From Mesorhizobium sp. RMAD-H1 (GTDB lineage Bacteria; Pseudomonadota; Alphaproteobacteria; Rhizobiales; Rhizobiaceae), in NCBI RefSeq assembly GCF_014191375.1, contig NZ_JACHWN010000003.1, positions 124,001 to 188,000 of the forward strand: DNA of 64,000 nucleotides, written 5' to 3'. Below the pieces are notes generated by a model, which was given only the letters and a program-made list of their open reading frames with translations, had not been told where the DNA came from and did no database searches. This document shows positions 40,788 to 48,994 of the stretch, piece by piece. Position 1 is the first letter of the stretch, and every line of letters starts with the position of its first letter. Both the position numbers and the translations under genes were made by a program.

Positions 40788-41633
40788 ATGCGGCCTGTCC
40801 TGGATGAACTGGCCCGCTCGATAAGCGAGCGGCACGCCATATTATTTGTTGGTGCCGGGGTTTCGATGAGCGTCGGCCTGCCTTCCTGGCGGGTGCTGAT
40901 CGAACACATGGCGGAGGAACTACACCTCGATCTGGAGCGGATCGGAGGGCGGGACGCCAATTACCAGACCATCGCGGAATATTATCGCCTCCAGCTCGGC
41001 AGCATGGAGAGCCTGCGGGACTGGATGGAACGCAACTGGCAGGTCTCCCGGGAGAAGGTCGAGAGGTCGGCGATCCATTCGCTGATCGTGTCGCTCGATT
41101 TCCCGATCATCTATACGACGAATTACGACCGCAATCTCGAGGTCGCCTTCGAAATCCATGGCCGGGATTACGTCAAGGTCGCCAATGCGCGCGATGTCGC
41201 GAGGGTTACTCCCGAGGTGACCGAGATCGTCAAATTCCATGGCGATTTCGATGACGAGGCCTCGCTGGTTCTGGCCGAGACGGATTATTTCGAACGGCTC
41301 TCCTTCGATTCACCGCTGGACGTGAAGTTCCGCTCCGACGCACTCGGCCGGACGGTTCTCTTCATCGGCTACAGCATGTCGGACATGAACATCCGGCTTC
41401 TGTTGCATCGGCTGTGGAGCACCTGGCAGCGGTCGGGCTACGAGAGCCACCGCCCGGCCTCCTTCATCTTCATGCCGAACCCGAACCCGGTGCAGGAGGC
41501 GGTTCTGCGCCGCTGGGGCATAACAGTGCTGAGCGAGGAGGAGAACGATCCCGGGCAGGCCTTGCAGGTATTCCTGTCGAAGCTCAAGGACAGGGTTGAT
41601 CAGCTCAGCGCCTCGGCTGCACCTGATCGATGA
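40788..41633 (+). CDS. SIR2-family (SIR2_2) protein, probable NAD+-binding enzyme
   Basis: A 281-residue protein with the SIR2 fold: ILFVGAGVSMSVGLPSW (NAD loop, G22-S26), IIYTTNYDRNLE (N112, D114) and IVKFHGDFDD with the probable catalytic H151, then LFIGYSMSDMNIR. There is no zinc-binding CxxC pair, so it is closer to the bacterial SIR2 NADases/ADP-ribosyl-type enzymes than to protein deacetylases. Many such domains serve in phage defence, but here there is no partner (no Argonaute, HerA, TIR or NTPase) next to it, so a defence role is unproven. Start: ATG 40788; a longer frame upstream lacks homology. It is convergent with the P450 gene (29 bp overlap). Confidence 0.82.
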   Translation: MRPVLDELARSISERHAILFVGAGVSMSVGLPSWRVLIEHMAEELHLDLERIGGRDANYQTIAEYYRLQLGSMESLRDWMERNWQVSREKVERSAIHSLIVSLDFPIIYTTNYDRNLEVAFEIHGRDYVKVANARDVARVTPEVTEIVKFHGDFDDEASLVLAETDYFERLSFDSPLDVKFRSDALGRTVLFIGYSMSDMNIRLLLHRLWSTWQRSGYESHRPASFIFMPNPNPVQEAVLRRWGITVLSEEENDPGQALQVFLSKLKDRVDQLSASAAPDR

Positions 41634-42909
41634 TGAAGCCGCTTTCCGGCTGCGCCGGGATTCTGTTGAGGCGGACGGAGAGGTCCTGTGCCGGCACGCG
41701 GTAGGTCATCTCGCGGCAGAGCAGGCGCACGGATTCCTTCATGATCTCCACGGTGATCGCCTCTCCCGGGCAGCGATGGGTGGTCGCCGTGTCGCCGGCG
41801 CCCTGCGGGATGAAGGCGTAATCCTGCTGCCGCCAGGAAAGCTGCCGCTGCGGCCGGAACTCTTGAGGCTCTTTGAACAGCCGGGGATCATGGTTGGTGC
41901 CGTAGAGGTCGAGCAGCAGCCACTGGCCCTGCGGAAAGTCGTGGCCCTCCCATTCGATCGCCTTTTTCGCCCGCGCGCCGATGAAGGGGAAGAAGGGGGC
42001 GGTGCGCCGTACCTCCTCGACGAAATCCTCGATAAGCTCGTCATTGCCGCCCTGAAAAAGATGGCACCAGAGCTCGTCGCGGGAGAGCTCCAGCGCGGTG
42101 AAGACGATAAAACGGCCAATGGCTACCACCGGCCGCAATATGTTGAGCATCTCGACCGCCGCATCGCGGATATCGAGCATGTCGCCTTCGGGATCGCGAT
42201 GAAAGGCGACCGCGTGAAGGGCGGTTTCGGGTCCCGGATTCCACCTGCCCGCACGGACATTCTCGATAATTTGCTGGAGCCATCGCTCCGCGCGGTCGCG
42301 CCGCGACAGGGCTATCCAGAGCCGCGGACCGAACCGGCCCGTATTGTCGATCATGCCGGCAAGGTCCTTCGCCGTTCGGCTGCCGTTCTGATCGGGCAGT
42401 GGAACGCCGGCCCAGCGGCAGACTGCGCGCGTCAGGATCAGACTTGCTTCCGGCAGCAGCGTCACCTGCCGCATGCTTTGCCAGGCGGTAAGCCTTTCGA
42501 GCCAGGCATCGCGGAAGAGGTGCACCAACCGGTCGACCGCCCGCGGCTGCATGAGAAGCTCCACGAACATTGCCTTGCGGTGCCGATGCGCCTCGCCGTC
42601 GAGTTGCTGGACACTGCCCATGTCCTGGAGAAGCCACAGGGCGGTTGCCGGCATCGCGCCGACGCGCGTCAGATCAGGATGCCCGTAGAGGAGGGCGGCC
42701 GCCGCGGGGCCGCGCATGCAGACCACATCGCGCAGCATGAGCCGTGTCCGGAAGACATCGGTGCGCAGCCGCTCGCAGCGATTGGAGATGAACGGGTAGC
42801 CTTTCTCCAGCAATCGCAGCGTGGCATCGAAGGGCGGTGCGCGCGGGATAGTTCCGGCCCCCGCTGCCGCAGTCGATCTTTCACCGGTCGGTTGTCGATT
42901 TTCAGGCAT
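41605..42909 (-). CDS. CYP152-type fatty-acid peroxygenase (H2O2-dependent P450)
   Basis: A 434-residue P450 of the CYP152 (P450-BSbeta/SPalpha) type. The I-helix reads NILRPVVAIGRFIVFTALEL: R259-P260 replace the acid-alcohol pair, the hallmark that lets the fatty-acid carboxylate activate H2O2. The heme loop is IPQGAGDTATTHRCPGE (C380), and EEVRRTAPFFPFIGARA is the K-helix block. No reductase is needed. The ATG at 42909 lies 8 nt inside the DUF2243 gene end, so the two are translationally linked; this start also gives the usual length. Products would be 2- or 3-hydroxy fatty acids or terminal alkenes. It partly overlaps the SIR2 gene end on the other strand. Confidence 0.9.
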   Translation of the reverse strand: MPENRQPTGERSTAAAGAGTIPRAPPFDATLRLLEKGYPFISNRCERLRTDVFRTRLMLRDVVCMRGPAAAALLYGHPDLTRVGAMPATALWLLQDMGSVQQLDGEAHRHRKAMFVELLMQPRAVDRLVHLFRDAWLERLTAWQSMRQVTLLPEASLILTRAVCRWAGVPLPDQNGSRTAKDLAGMIDNTGRFGPRLWIALSRRDRAERWLQQIIENVRAGRWNPGPETALHAVAFHRDPEGDMLDIRDAAVEMLNILRPVVAIGRFIVFTALELSRDELWCHLFQGGNDELIEDFVEEVRRTAPFFPFIGARAKKAIEWEGHDFPQGQWLLLDLYGTNHDPRLFKEPQEFRPQRQLSWRQQDYAFIPQGAGDTATTHRCPGEAITVEIMKESVRLLCREMTYRVPAQDLSVRLNRIPAQPESGFIIDQVQPRR

Positions 42910-43708
42910 TGGCGTCCCAGCGGGTGTAACTGAGGCAGCCGCCGGCCATCGTGCCCCCGACGAAGAGGGCACCTTGGCCATAGAGGCGATAGGCCGTCAG
43001 CGGGTTGTCGAAATGGACAAGCCAGAGGGTGCCGCTCGGATCGCTCGAGACGAGCGTTCCGCCGGTAAGCTGGATGGCTCGCATGATCTCCGCCTGGCTT
43101 GCGGATGCGCCGAAGAGAACGGCCGCTGGCTGGCTGCCGCGCGGCGGCATGAGGGCGGCAAGGCCGCTCGCCATTCCGCCGGCCAGCAACAGTGAAAGAG
43201 CAAGGCGACCGCCGGTAGGCGGTCCGGACGCCGGACCTGCGTTGCGGAGCAATCCGTAGCCGATGAGTGCCGGCACGAGGCCAAAGACAAGAAGCCAGCC
43301 GATATCCCAGAAAAGCGGATTGGGACTGTCCATTCTGATCCGGTGGATACCGAGAAGCCAGTGCGAAAGAACCGCATCGATCAGGTGCCACGAGGCGAAG
43401 CCGAAGCAGGCCACGGCCAGTACACGGCGCCCGGCGAGGTTTCGGTCATGCCCTTTTCGCCAGAGCAGGATGAGACCGGTGATCATCACGACATACATGG
43501 CGGCGTGAAAAACACCGTCGGCGACGATCTGGAACCGGAGATCCTGGGCCCGGCCTGCGATCCCCGAAAGCAGATGATGCCACTGGAGGATCTGGTGCAG
43601 CAGGATTCCGTCGAAGAAGCCCCCTATGGAAAAGCCGAGCAGAAAGGCAGCCAGGCTGTTGCACGACGATGTCGCCGTGGAAATATGAGGTGCTGAAATG
43701 GTGTTCAC
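42902..43708 (-). CDS. DUF2243 membrane protein with extra C-terminal domain
   Basis: A 268-residue inner-membrane protein. The DUF2243 core has LLGFSIGGFFDGILLHQILQWHH, GVFHAAMYVVMITGLILLW and HLIDAVLSHWLLGIHRI, with conserved histidines that could bind heme or metal. About 60 residues after the last helix (SQAEIMRAIQLTGGTLVSSDPSGTLWLVHF...) form an extra soluble domain not usual for DUF2243. GTG 43708 is 4 nt after GGAGG. Its end overlaps the CYP152 start, so the pair is one operon; function unknown, possibly related to peroxide or membrane lipid chemistry (inference). Confidence 0.8.
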   Translation of the reverse strand: MNTISAPHISTATSSCNSLAAFLLGFSIGGFFDGILLHQILQWHHLLSGIAGRAQDLRFQIVADGVFHAAMYVVMITGLILLWRKGHDRNLAGRRVLAVACFGFASWHLIDAVLSHWLLGIHRIRMDSPNPLFWDIGWLLVFGLVPALIGYGLLRNAGPASGPPTGGRLALSLLLAGGMASGLAALMPPRGSQPAAVLFGASASQAEIMRAIQLTGGTLVSSDPSGTLWLVHFDNPLTAYRLYGQGALFVGGTMAGGCLSYTRWDANA

Positions 43709-43912
43709 GACGCCTCCTTCGGGAGGAGAGGTCAGGAGCTTACCGGCTGGACGCTCCTCCCCAAAGCAAAGTAACCTTCGGGAAAGAGCGAAGTTCCACA
43801 AACATCGAAGGCATTTCCCGGCAAAAGATCATCCCACGCATGCTCCCTGCGAGGCGGTCGCGCCGGTCCATGAAAATTCAGCTCAAGGCCGGTTCAGGCC
43901 ACTGCTTGCCGC

Positions 43913-44068
43913 CTAATAGGAAGCGGCTCGGTCTACGTCCTCGCCGGCATTCTGCGTCGCGTTCACCGCACCGGCGGTGTCACGCCCCATGCCACGGATC
44001 GTGTTGGCGCAGGCGGAGAGGGTTAATAACAAGGCGGCAAGCACAGCAAAAGTCGTTGTCGTTTTCAT
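43913..44068 (-). CDS. Entericidin-like small lipoprotein
   Basis: A 51-residue lipoprotein. MKTTTTFAVLAALLLTLSACANTIRGMGRD: a signal peptide with lipobox LSAC, cysteine at residue 20 of this start, then the entericidin motif TIRGMGRDTAGAVNATQNAGEDV. Entericidins are tiny outer-membrane lipoproteins with unclear, partly toxic/antidote roles. An in-frame ATG at 44080 would add 4 residues. It stands alone in a 580-bp interval between DUF2243 and the DUF6766-type gene. Confidence 0.75.
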   Translation of the reverse strand: MKTTTTFAVLAALLLTLSACANTIRGMGRDTAGAVNATQNAGEDVDRAASY

Positions 44069-44284
44069 CGTCTCGTCCATCCCGTTGAAGATGCTCTGGA
44101 TGAACGATGGCGGGGCCCGAAATGTTCCCGCGTCCACCCATTACCACAATGGCGCATGCCGTCGCTGCCATGCCGCCGCCAGGTGCCTTCGCGTAAAGCA
44201 TTGGGAACGAACAAGCATTTCCGGCGTTTTCGGGTGATCCAGGTTCAACATGGTTCCCGGATCAGTTCTGAAGAGGTTTACGCG

Positions 44285-44689
44285 ATGGCCAGAAGCTCCA
44301 TTTGGCGCAGTTACAGCTATGCTTGGATAACGCTCGGCTTCTTTATCATAAGCCTCGTCGGGCACTGGTTATTCGGCTGGTTCGCCTATGTGAACGAACA
44401 GCAAAGCCATGGGGAGGCAGCCACTTTCGGTCCCTACGTTGTCGAAATGATGCGCGACACGCTGGAGAACTGGCAATCGGAGTTCCTGCAACTCCTGTGG
44501 CAGGTGGGCGGGCTGGCCTTCCTGCTCTTTCTGGGGTCTCCCCAGTCCAAGGAAGGCAACGATCGCCTGGAAGCGAAGGTGGACGAGTTGCTGCGGCATC
44601 TCGATCCCGAACGCGGCGACGCGATCATCCGCGAGATCGACGACCGCTATTCCGGCCGGCATACGGACGAGCCGCATGCGCATAGGTGA
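44285..44689 (+). CDS. DUF6766-type small membrane protein
   Basis: A 134-residue protein: an N-terminal transmembrane helix (YAWITLGFFIISLVGHWLFGWFAY), a middle periplasmic or peripheral part (ATFGPYVVEMMRDTLENWQSEFLQLLWQVGGLAFLLFLGSPQSKEG) that holds the second helix, and a charged cytosolic tail with alternating leucines. The pattern matches a conserved family of rhizobial hypothetical proteins, DUF6766. GAGG lies 8 nt before ATG 44285. Function unknown. Confidence 0.7.
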   Translation: MARSSIWRSYSYAWITLGFFIISLVGHWLFGWFAYVNEQQSHGEAATFGPYVVEMMRDTLENWQSEFLQLLWQVGGLAFLLFLGSPQSKEGNDRLEAKVDELLRHLDPERGDAIIREIDDRYSGRHTDEPHAHR

Positions 44690-44708
44690 AGACTGAAGCC
44701 GGCAAGCT

Positions 44709-46532
44709 TTACCGCGCCATAGCCTGATCGCGGGCCACGGAAAGCACGATGACCAAGCCTTCCGGTGCCCAGTCCCGCGTGATCCGGCCGCCGAGCGAGC
44801 CCTTCACCGTAGCCCGCGTCAGGAGCGTGCCGAAGCCCTCGTCTGCAGGCTCGCGCTCGATGGGTGGGCCGCCGCTTTCACGCCAGGTGAGGGCGAACTG
44901 ATCGCCATCTTCGCTGCAGGCGATATGAACATGCCCATCCGGAACGGAGAGGGCGCCATATTTGGCCGCGTTGGTTGCGAATTCATGCAGGAGCAGCGCG
45001 AAATTCGTGACCGCCGAGCCGCCCAGCGGCAGGTCGGGGCCGGTAATGACCGCCCGCGGCTCACCGTCGCCCGCTTTTTTCTCGAAGGGCAGCAGGATTG
45101 ACCGGATCAAGGTGTGCAGTGTGGTCGTCTGCCCCTCGTCGCTAGCGACGTTCCACGTCGGGGGCAGGGTCAGCGTATGGGCTTGGGCCAGCGCAGCGAA
45201 ACGTTCACGGACGCCGGAGACGAGTTCCTCGGTGGAGGCCGCCGATCGGGCGCACAGCGTCACCAGGCTGCTGGAAAGGGTGAAGAGGTTCTTCACCCGA
45301 TGATTCATTTCTCGCAGAAGCAGGCGCTGCTGCTCCTCCGCTAGGCGCCTCTCGGTAATATTGCGGGCGATCTTCGACGCGCCGACAATTCGTCCCTGCT
45401 CGTCCCTAAGCGGCGATACGGTCAACGAGATATCGATCAGCGTGCCGTCCTTGTGCTGCCGGATGGTCTCATAATGATCGATCCGATCGCCCCGGCGGAT
45501 CCGGGCCAGTATCTGCGGCTCCTCATCCTGCCGATCTTCCGGTATGAGGATGGTGACTGGCTGGCCGATCACCTCATGGGCCTTGTAGCCGTAAAGGCGC
45601 TCCGCGCCATTATTCCAGCTTGTGATGATGCCGTTAAGGTCTTTCGAGAGGATCGCGTCGTCGGAGGATTCAACGATCGCCGCCAGCTGTTGCGCCGTCT
45701 CGTCGGCGATCTTGCGCCCCCGGATATCCATCAGCATGTTGACGGCGCCAGTGAGCTCCCCGGCAGTATCGAAGAGCGGTGTCGGAAAGGCGAGGAAGGG
45801 TATGCGCTCGCCATCCGGCCGCTCGGCGGCAGCCTCCATGCCCGAAATGGGCCGCTTTTCCTTGAGCGCCATCGCCATCGGGCACTCATCGTGGGGAAGG
45901 AACGTGCCGTCGGGCCAATAGAGCTTCCAGGAGCCGCAGAATTCGCTCTTTCCGAGTTCCGGCCTGACACCCCACAGCTCCGCGGCTGCTTCGTTGTAGA
46001 AGGTGATGCGTCCTTCGGCGTCCGTCGTGTAGATCGCTGCCGGCAGCGCCTGCAAGATGGATTCGAATTCGCGCTTTCGTTCCCCGAGCGCGATTCGGAG
46101 ATTGTACTGTTCGGTGTTGTCACGAAAGACGTTGATGGCGCCCGTGACTTCACCATCGGCATTTTTCAGGACCTCGATCGAGACCAGCGCGACGACACGG
46201 CTTCCATCGGGGCGCTCGACCACGATCTCCCCGTCGCGCATGCCCTCGCCGGTGGCAAGCGCGACGGCCATGGGGCATTCTATGTGGGGCACATAGGTGC
46301 CATTGAGATAGCGCAGCCGCCAGGACCCGCAAAAACGGTCGGCCGGATCGCCGATCCGGGGCGAACGGCCCCAGAGTTCCGCCGCGGCGCGATTGTAGCG
46401 GATGATCAGTCCGTCTCGATCACAGACATAGACGCCGACCGGCAGAAGCTCGAGCAGTGCGTAGTTCCCGACATCGTCGAGCGTATCTCCTGCAAGCTTC
46501 AAGATTTCGGTTTGGTCAGCGGAAGGTTTCAT
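44709..46532 (-). CDS. PAS-domain HWE-family sensor histidine kinase
   Basis: A 607-residue soluble kinase with no transmembrane segment. It has three PAS domains (about 25-140, 155-270, 280-400; the first two each contain WG...FCGSW and P-H-x-ECPMA blocks, evidently duplicates of one another) and a C-terminal HWE kinase: phospho-acceptor LLREMNHRVKNLFTLSSSL, HEFATNAAKYGALS (N-box) and WRESGG giving the W-x-E. HWE kinases are typical of Alphaproteobacteria and feed general-stress or light/redox responses. It has no neighbouring response regulator. Sensed signal unknown. Confidence 0.93.
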   Translation of the reverse strand: MKPSADQTEILKLAGDTLDDVGNYALLELLPVGVYVCDRDGLIIRYNRAAAELWGRSPRIGDPADRFCGSWRLRYLNGTYVPHIECPMAVALATGEGMRDGEIVVERPDGSRVVALVSIEVLKNADGEVTGAINVFRDNTEQYNLRIALGERKREFESILQALPAAIYTTDAEGRITFYNEAAAELWGVRPELGKSEFCGSWKLYWPDGTFLPHDECPMAMALKEKRPISGMEAAAERPDGERIPFLAFPTPLFDTAGELTGAVNMLMDIRGRKIADETAQQLAAIVESSDDAILSKDLNGIITSWNNGAERLYGYKAHEVIGQPVTILIPEDRQDEEPQILARIRRGDRIDHYETIRQHKDGTLIDISLTVSPLRDEQGRIVGASKIARNITERRLAEEQQRLLLREMNHRVKNLFTLSSSLVTLCARSAASTEELVSGVRERFAALAQAHTLTLPPTWNVASDEGQTTTLHTLIRSILLPFEKKAGDGEPRAVITGPDLPLGGSAVTNFALLLHEFATNAAKYGALSVPDGHVHIACSEDGDQFALTWRESGGPPIEREPADEGFGTLLTRATVKGSLGGRITRDWAPEGLVIVLSVARDQAMAR

Positions 46533-46689
46533 GCGCGTGCTCCGGGACGGTATACTGAATCCGGCGCCGAAGCCGCACGGGTGGGGAGCCGCCGTGCCGG
46601 CCAGCTACCCTTCCAAAGGATATCACATGTACTTGCCTTTTCCAGAGGGAAGCATGTTTGACCCTGCGACAATCAGGGCATGCGGCCGC

Positions 46690-47547
46690 TTAGTTCAGGA
46701 ATGGGAGGAGTTCCGCGACCAGCGCTTCCGGCGCTTCTTCCGCCATGTGATGGCCGGACTCGATGCCGCGCCCTTCGCAGTGTACCGTCCAGGGCCGCCA
46801 GACATCCAGGACATTGCCGTAGAGCATTTCCAGGTCATCGCGCAGCGACCACAGAACCAGAGTGGGGCAGGTGATTCGCCGTCCGTTGCGGCGATCCGCC
46901 TCATCATGCTTGCGGTCGATGCCGAGACCGGCGCGATAGTCCTCGATCATGGCGTGGACTGTCGCGGGATCGTGGATGGCCGCGCGGTAATCCTCATAGG
47001 CTTGCGCGCCCATCTCCCCGGCTGATCCTTCGTACCAGGCGTCGGGATCGGCGAGAATGGCCCGCTCAGGCTTTTCCGGCTGGGCGAAGAAGAACCAGTG
47101 CCACCACGCCGTGGCGAAACGCGCATCGCAACGCTCCAGGGCTTCGAGGATCGGCACGCCATCGAGGATAGCAAGATGACTGACAGACGCCGGATGGTCC
47201 ATAGCAGTGCGAAAGGCGGTATAGGCGCCACGATCATGGCCCACGATCGCAAAGCGGCCGAAGCCCAGCCTTTCCATCAGGGCCACGCAATCGCGCGCCT
47301 TGGCGCGTTTTGACGAACCGGAATGGTCGGGCGTATCGGCCGGTTTGGAGGATTGTCCGAAACCGCGCAGATCGGGGCAGACCACCTTGTGCGTTCGGGC
47401 CAGCAGCGGCGCCACGCGATGCCATGTGACATGGGTTCGGGGGTGGCCGTGAAGCAGCAGGACCGGCGGACCACTTCCGCCATGGCGCACGCGCAATGTC
47501 GCCTCCGGCAGTTCGATCATCTCCAGGTCAAATCCTTCGAAGATCAT
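46690..47547 (-). CDS. Alpha/beta hydrolase, fluoroacetate-dehalogenase-like
   Basis: A 285-residue alpha/beta hydrolase. The oxyanion block LLLHGHPRTHVTWHRVAPLLA, the strand DLRGFGQSSKP, the nucleophile elbow VGHDRGAYTAFRTAMDHP with catalytic Asp, and the tryptophan/histidine cap WWHWFFFAQPE resemble fluoroacetate dehalogenase and related haloacid/epoxide hydrolases. The catalytic histidine is in SGHHMAEEAPE. ATG 47547 follows AGGAGACGCAGG. It is adjacent to a GST gene in the same direction. The natural substrate is unknown; dehalogenation is only a possibility. Confidence 0.85.
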   Translation of the reverse strand: MIFEGFDLEMIELPEATLRVRHGGSGPPVLLLHGHPRTHVTWHRVAPLLARTHKVVCPDLRGFGQSSKPADTPDHSGSSKRAKARDCVALMERLGFGRFAIVGHDRGAYTAFRTAMDHPASVSHLAILDGVPILEALERCDARFATAWWHWFFFAQPEKPERAILADPDAWYEGSAGEMGAQAYEDYRAAIHDPATVHAMIEDYRAGLGIDRKHDEADRRNGRRITCPTLVLWSLRDDLEMLYGNVLDVWRPWTVHCEGRGIESGHHMAEEAPEALVAELLPFLN

Positions 47548-47572
47548 CCTGCGTCTCCTGGGTTCACCAGCT

Positions 47573-48292
47573 TCAGCCGTCATCCCTGTCCAGTTCCGGA
47601 TAGTGACGGAAGATGCCGGATTCGTTGAAGGAAAGACGCCGGTCCGAGGCGAGATACCGCTTGATATTCGGCCGCTCCCGCACTGCGCCATGCAGGGCGG
47701 CCAGTGCCGGATACCTGGCTTCATACCGCGTCATGGCGCGGGGGAAGGCATAGAGCAGCCCTTCGATCACATGGAAGAGAGAAAGGTCGACATAGCTCAG
47801 GCGGTTGCCGACGCTGTGCTTGCCGCCATGCGGGTTCTGCTGCAGCACCCGTTCGAAATAGCCGAGATATTTCGGCAGCCGCTCGTCGAGGAAACTGGCG
47901 GCGCGCGCCAAGGCGGGACCCTTCTGTTCCTCGTAATATTGCGAGACCGCGATCGGATGATGGGTGTCGTGCACCTCGACGAGGAAATCGGCGATCGTCA
48001 GTTGCAGCCCGTTGGTGAAATAGCGCAGCGCCTCATCATCCGGAGCCAGTCCGAGCTTCGGTCCGAGATAGAAGAGGATGTTCGCCACATGCGAGATGAG
48101 CATGTCGCCGTCCTTCAGGAATGGCGGGGCAAAGGGGATATGCGGTTCGGTGCGGCCTGCCATGATCTTCATCATCGCCGCGGTGTCCTTGCGGGCGACG
48201 TCGACATAATCGGCGCCGGCTTCTTCCAGCGCCAGCCGGATGAATTCGCCCCGGCCCGGAATGCCGTCCCAATAATAGAGTTCATATGCCAT
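47573..48292 (-). CDS. Glutathione S-transferase family protein
   Basis: A 239-residue GST. The thioredoxin-like N-terminus begins YELYYWDGIPGRGEFIRLALEEAGADYVDV with the GSH-binding tyrosine region; LISHVANILFYLG gives the S-H/A-type GSH contact; the alpha-helical C-terminus includes SYVDLSLFHVIEGL. ATG 48292 has GGGAG 7 nt upstream. The 25-bp gap to the dehalogenase-like gene downstream suggests a shared transcript, which fits handling of electrophilic compounds (inference). Confidence 0.88.
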   Translation of the reverse strand: MAYELYYWDGIPGRGEFIRLALEEAGADYVDVARKDTAAMMKIMAGRTEPHIPFAPPFLKDGDMLISHVANILFYLGPKLGLAPDDEALRYFTNGLQLTIADFLVEVHDTHHPIAVSQYYEEQKGPALARAASFLDERLPKYLGYFERVLQQNPHGGKHSVGNRLSYVDLSLFHVIEGLLYAFPRAMTRYEARYPALAALHGAVRERPNIKRYLASDRRLSFNESGIFRHYPELDRDDG

Positions 48293-48432
48293 GGCGTTGC
48301 TCCCGGCCTGGTAACGTGAATATCGCCACCGTTTATATAGCCGATGAGCGTGGAGCGGAAAGGCGACGGTTCTGGAAAAATAAGGCGCGCCGGCAGATAG
48401 CCGGCGCGCCGGGCGTTCGCTATGTGCCCGTC

Positions 48433-48915
48433 TCAGATCCTGGCTACGAGGGCGGCAAGCTGGTCGGTGCACTGTCCCCAGCCTTCATGAAAGCCCATTT
48501 CCCCATGCGCCTTGCAGTCGGCAGCGCTCCAATGGCGGACACGGGCCGTGTACCGCGTCTTGCCGGCCTCGTTCTCAAAGGTCAGGATCAGCGTCATGAA
48601 CGGCTTCTCCGAAGGCTCCCATGCCCTGACATAGGCGTCCGTGGCAACAATGCGCTCGTTCTCCACCACCTCGAGATAGACGCCTCTATTCGGCATATCC
48701 TGGCCGTCCGGGCTGCGCATGATTATGAGGCTGGCGCCGCCCGGGCGCACGTCGAGCTCCGCATGCGGGGTCGTGTAGGGCAGTGGCGCGAACCATTGCT
48801 TGAGCAGTTCCGGATCGGTCCAGGCCCGGTAGAGTTTCTCGCGCGGCGCGTCGATGAGGCGGGTCAGAACGAGCTCGCGATCGTTCAAGGGAGTGGCTTC
48901 GGCAGTCGTTGTCAT
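48433..48915 (-). CDS. SRPBCC / AHSA1 (ATPase-activator homologue) domain protein
   Basis: A 160-residue START-like protein: DRELVLTRLIDAPREKLYRAWTDPELLKQWFAP at the start, then LDVRPGGASLIIMRSPDG, and a GWGQCTDQLAALV tail. ATG 48915 leaves 9 nt to AAGG; ATG 48924 is too close. In other genomes this family is encoded next to YCII/DGPF proteins and their sigma factor, as here (80 bp downstream of the sigma gene). Function within that group is unknown; some bind hydrophobic ligands. Confidence 0.87.
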   Translation of the reverse strand: MTTTAEATPLNDRELVLTRLIDAPREKLYRAWTDPELLKQWFAPLPYTTPHAELDVRPGGASLIIMRSPDGQDMPNRGVYLEVVENERIVATDAYVRAWEPSEKPFMTLILTFENEAGKTRYTARVRHWSAADCKAHGEMGFHEGWGQCTDQLAALVARI

Positions 48916-48994
48916 GGCTGTCATCCTTTGTCAGCTTGCTTCCGTTCCAAGGACGGATGGACAGCCATCCAACCTACACTGCGGAGAAATTTTT

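Noticed and set aside
40788-43708. SIR2 gene plus neighbours as a multi-gene defence island
   Set aside because: The neighbours are a P450 and a DUF2243 membrane protein in the opposite direction, without any known defence partner or mobile-element mark.
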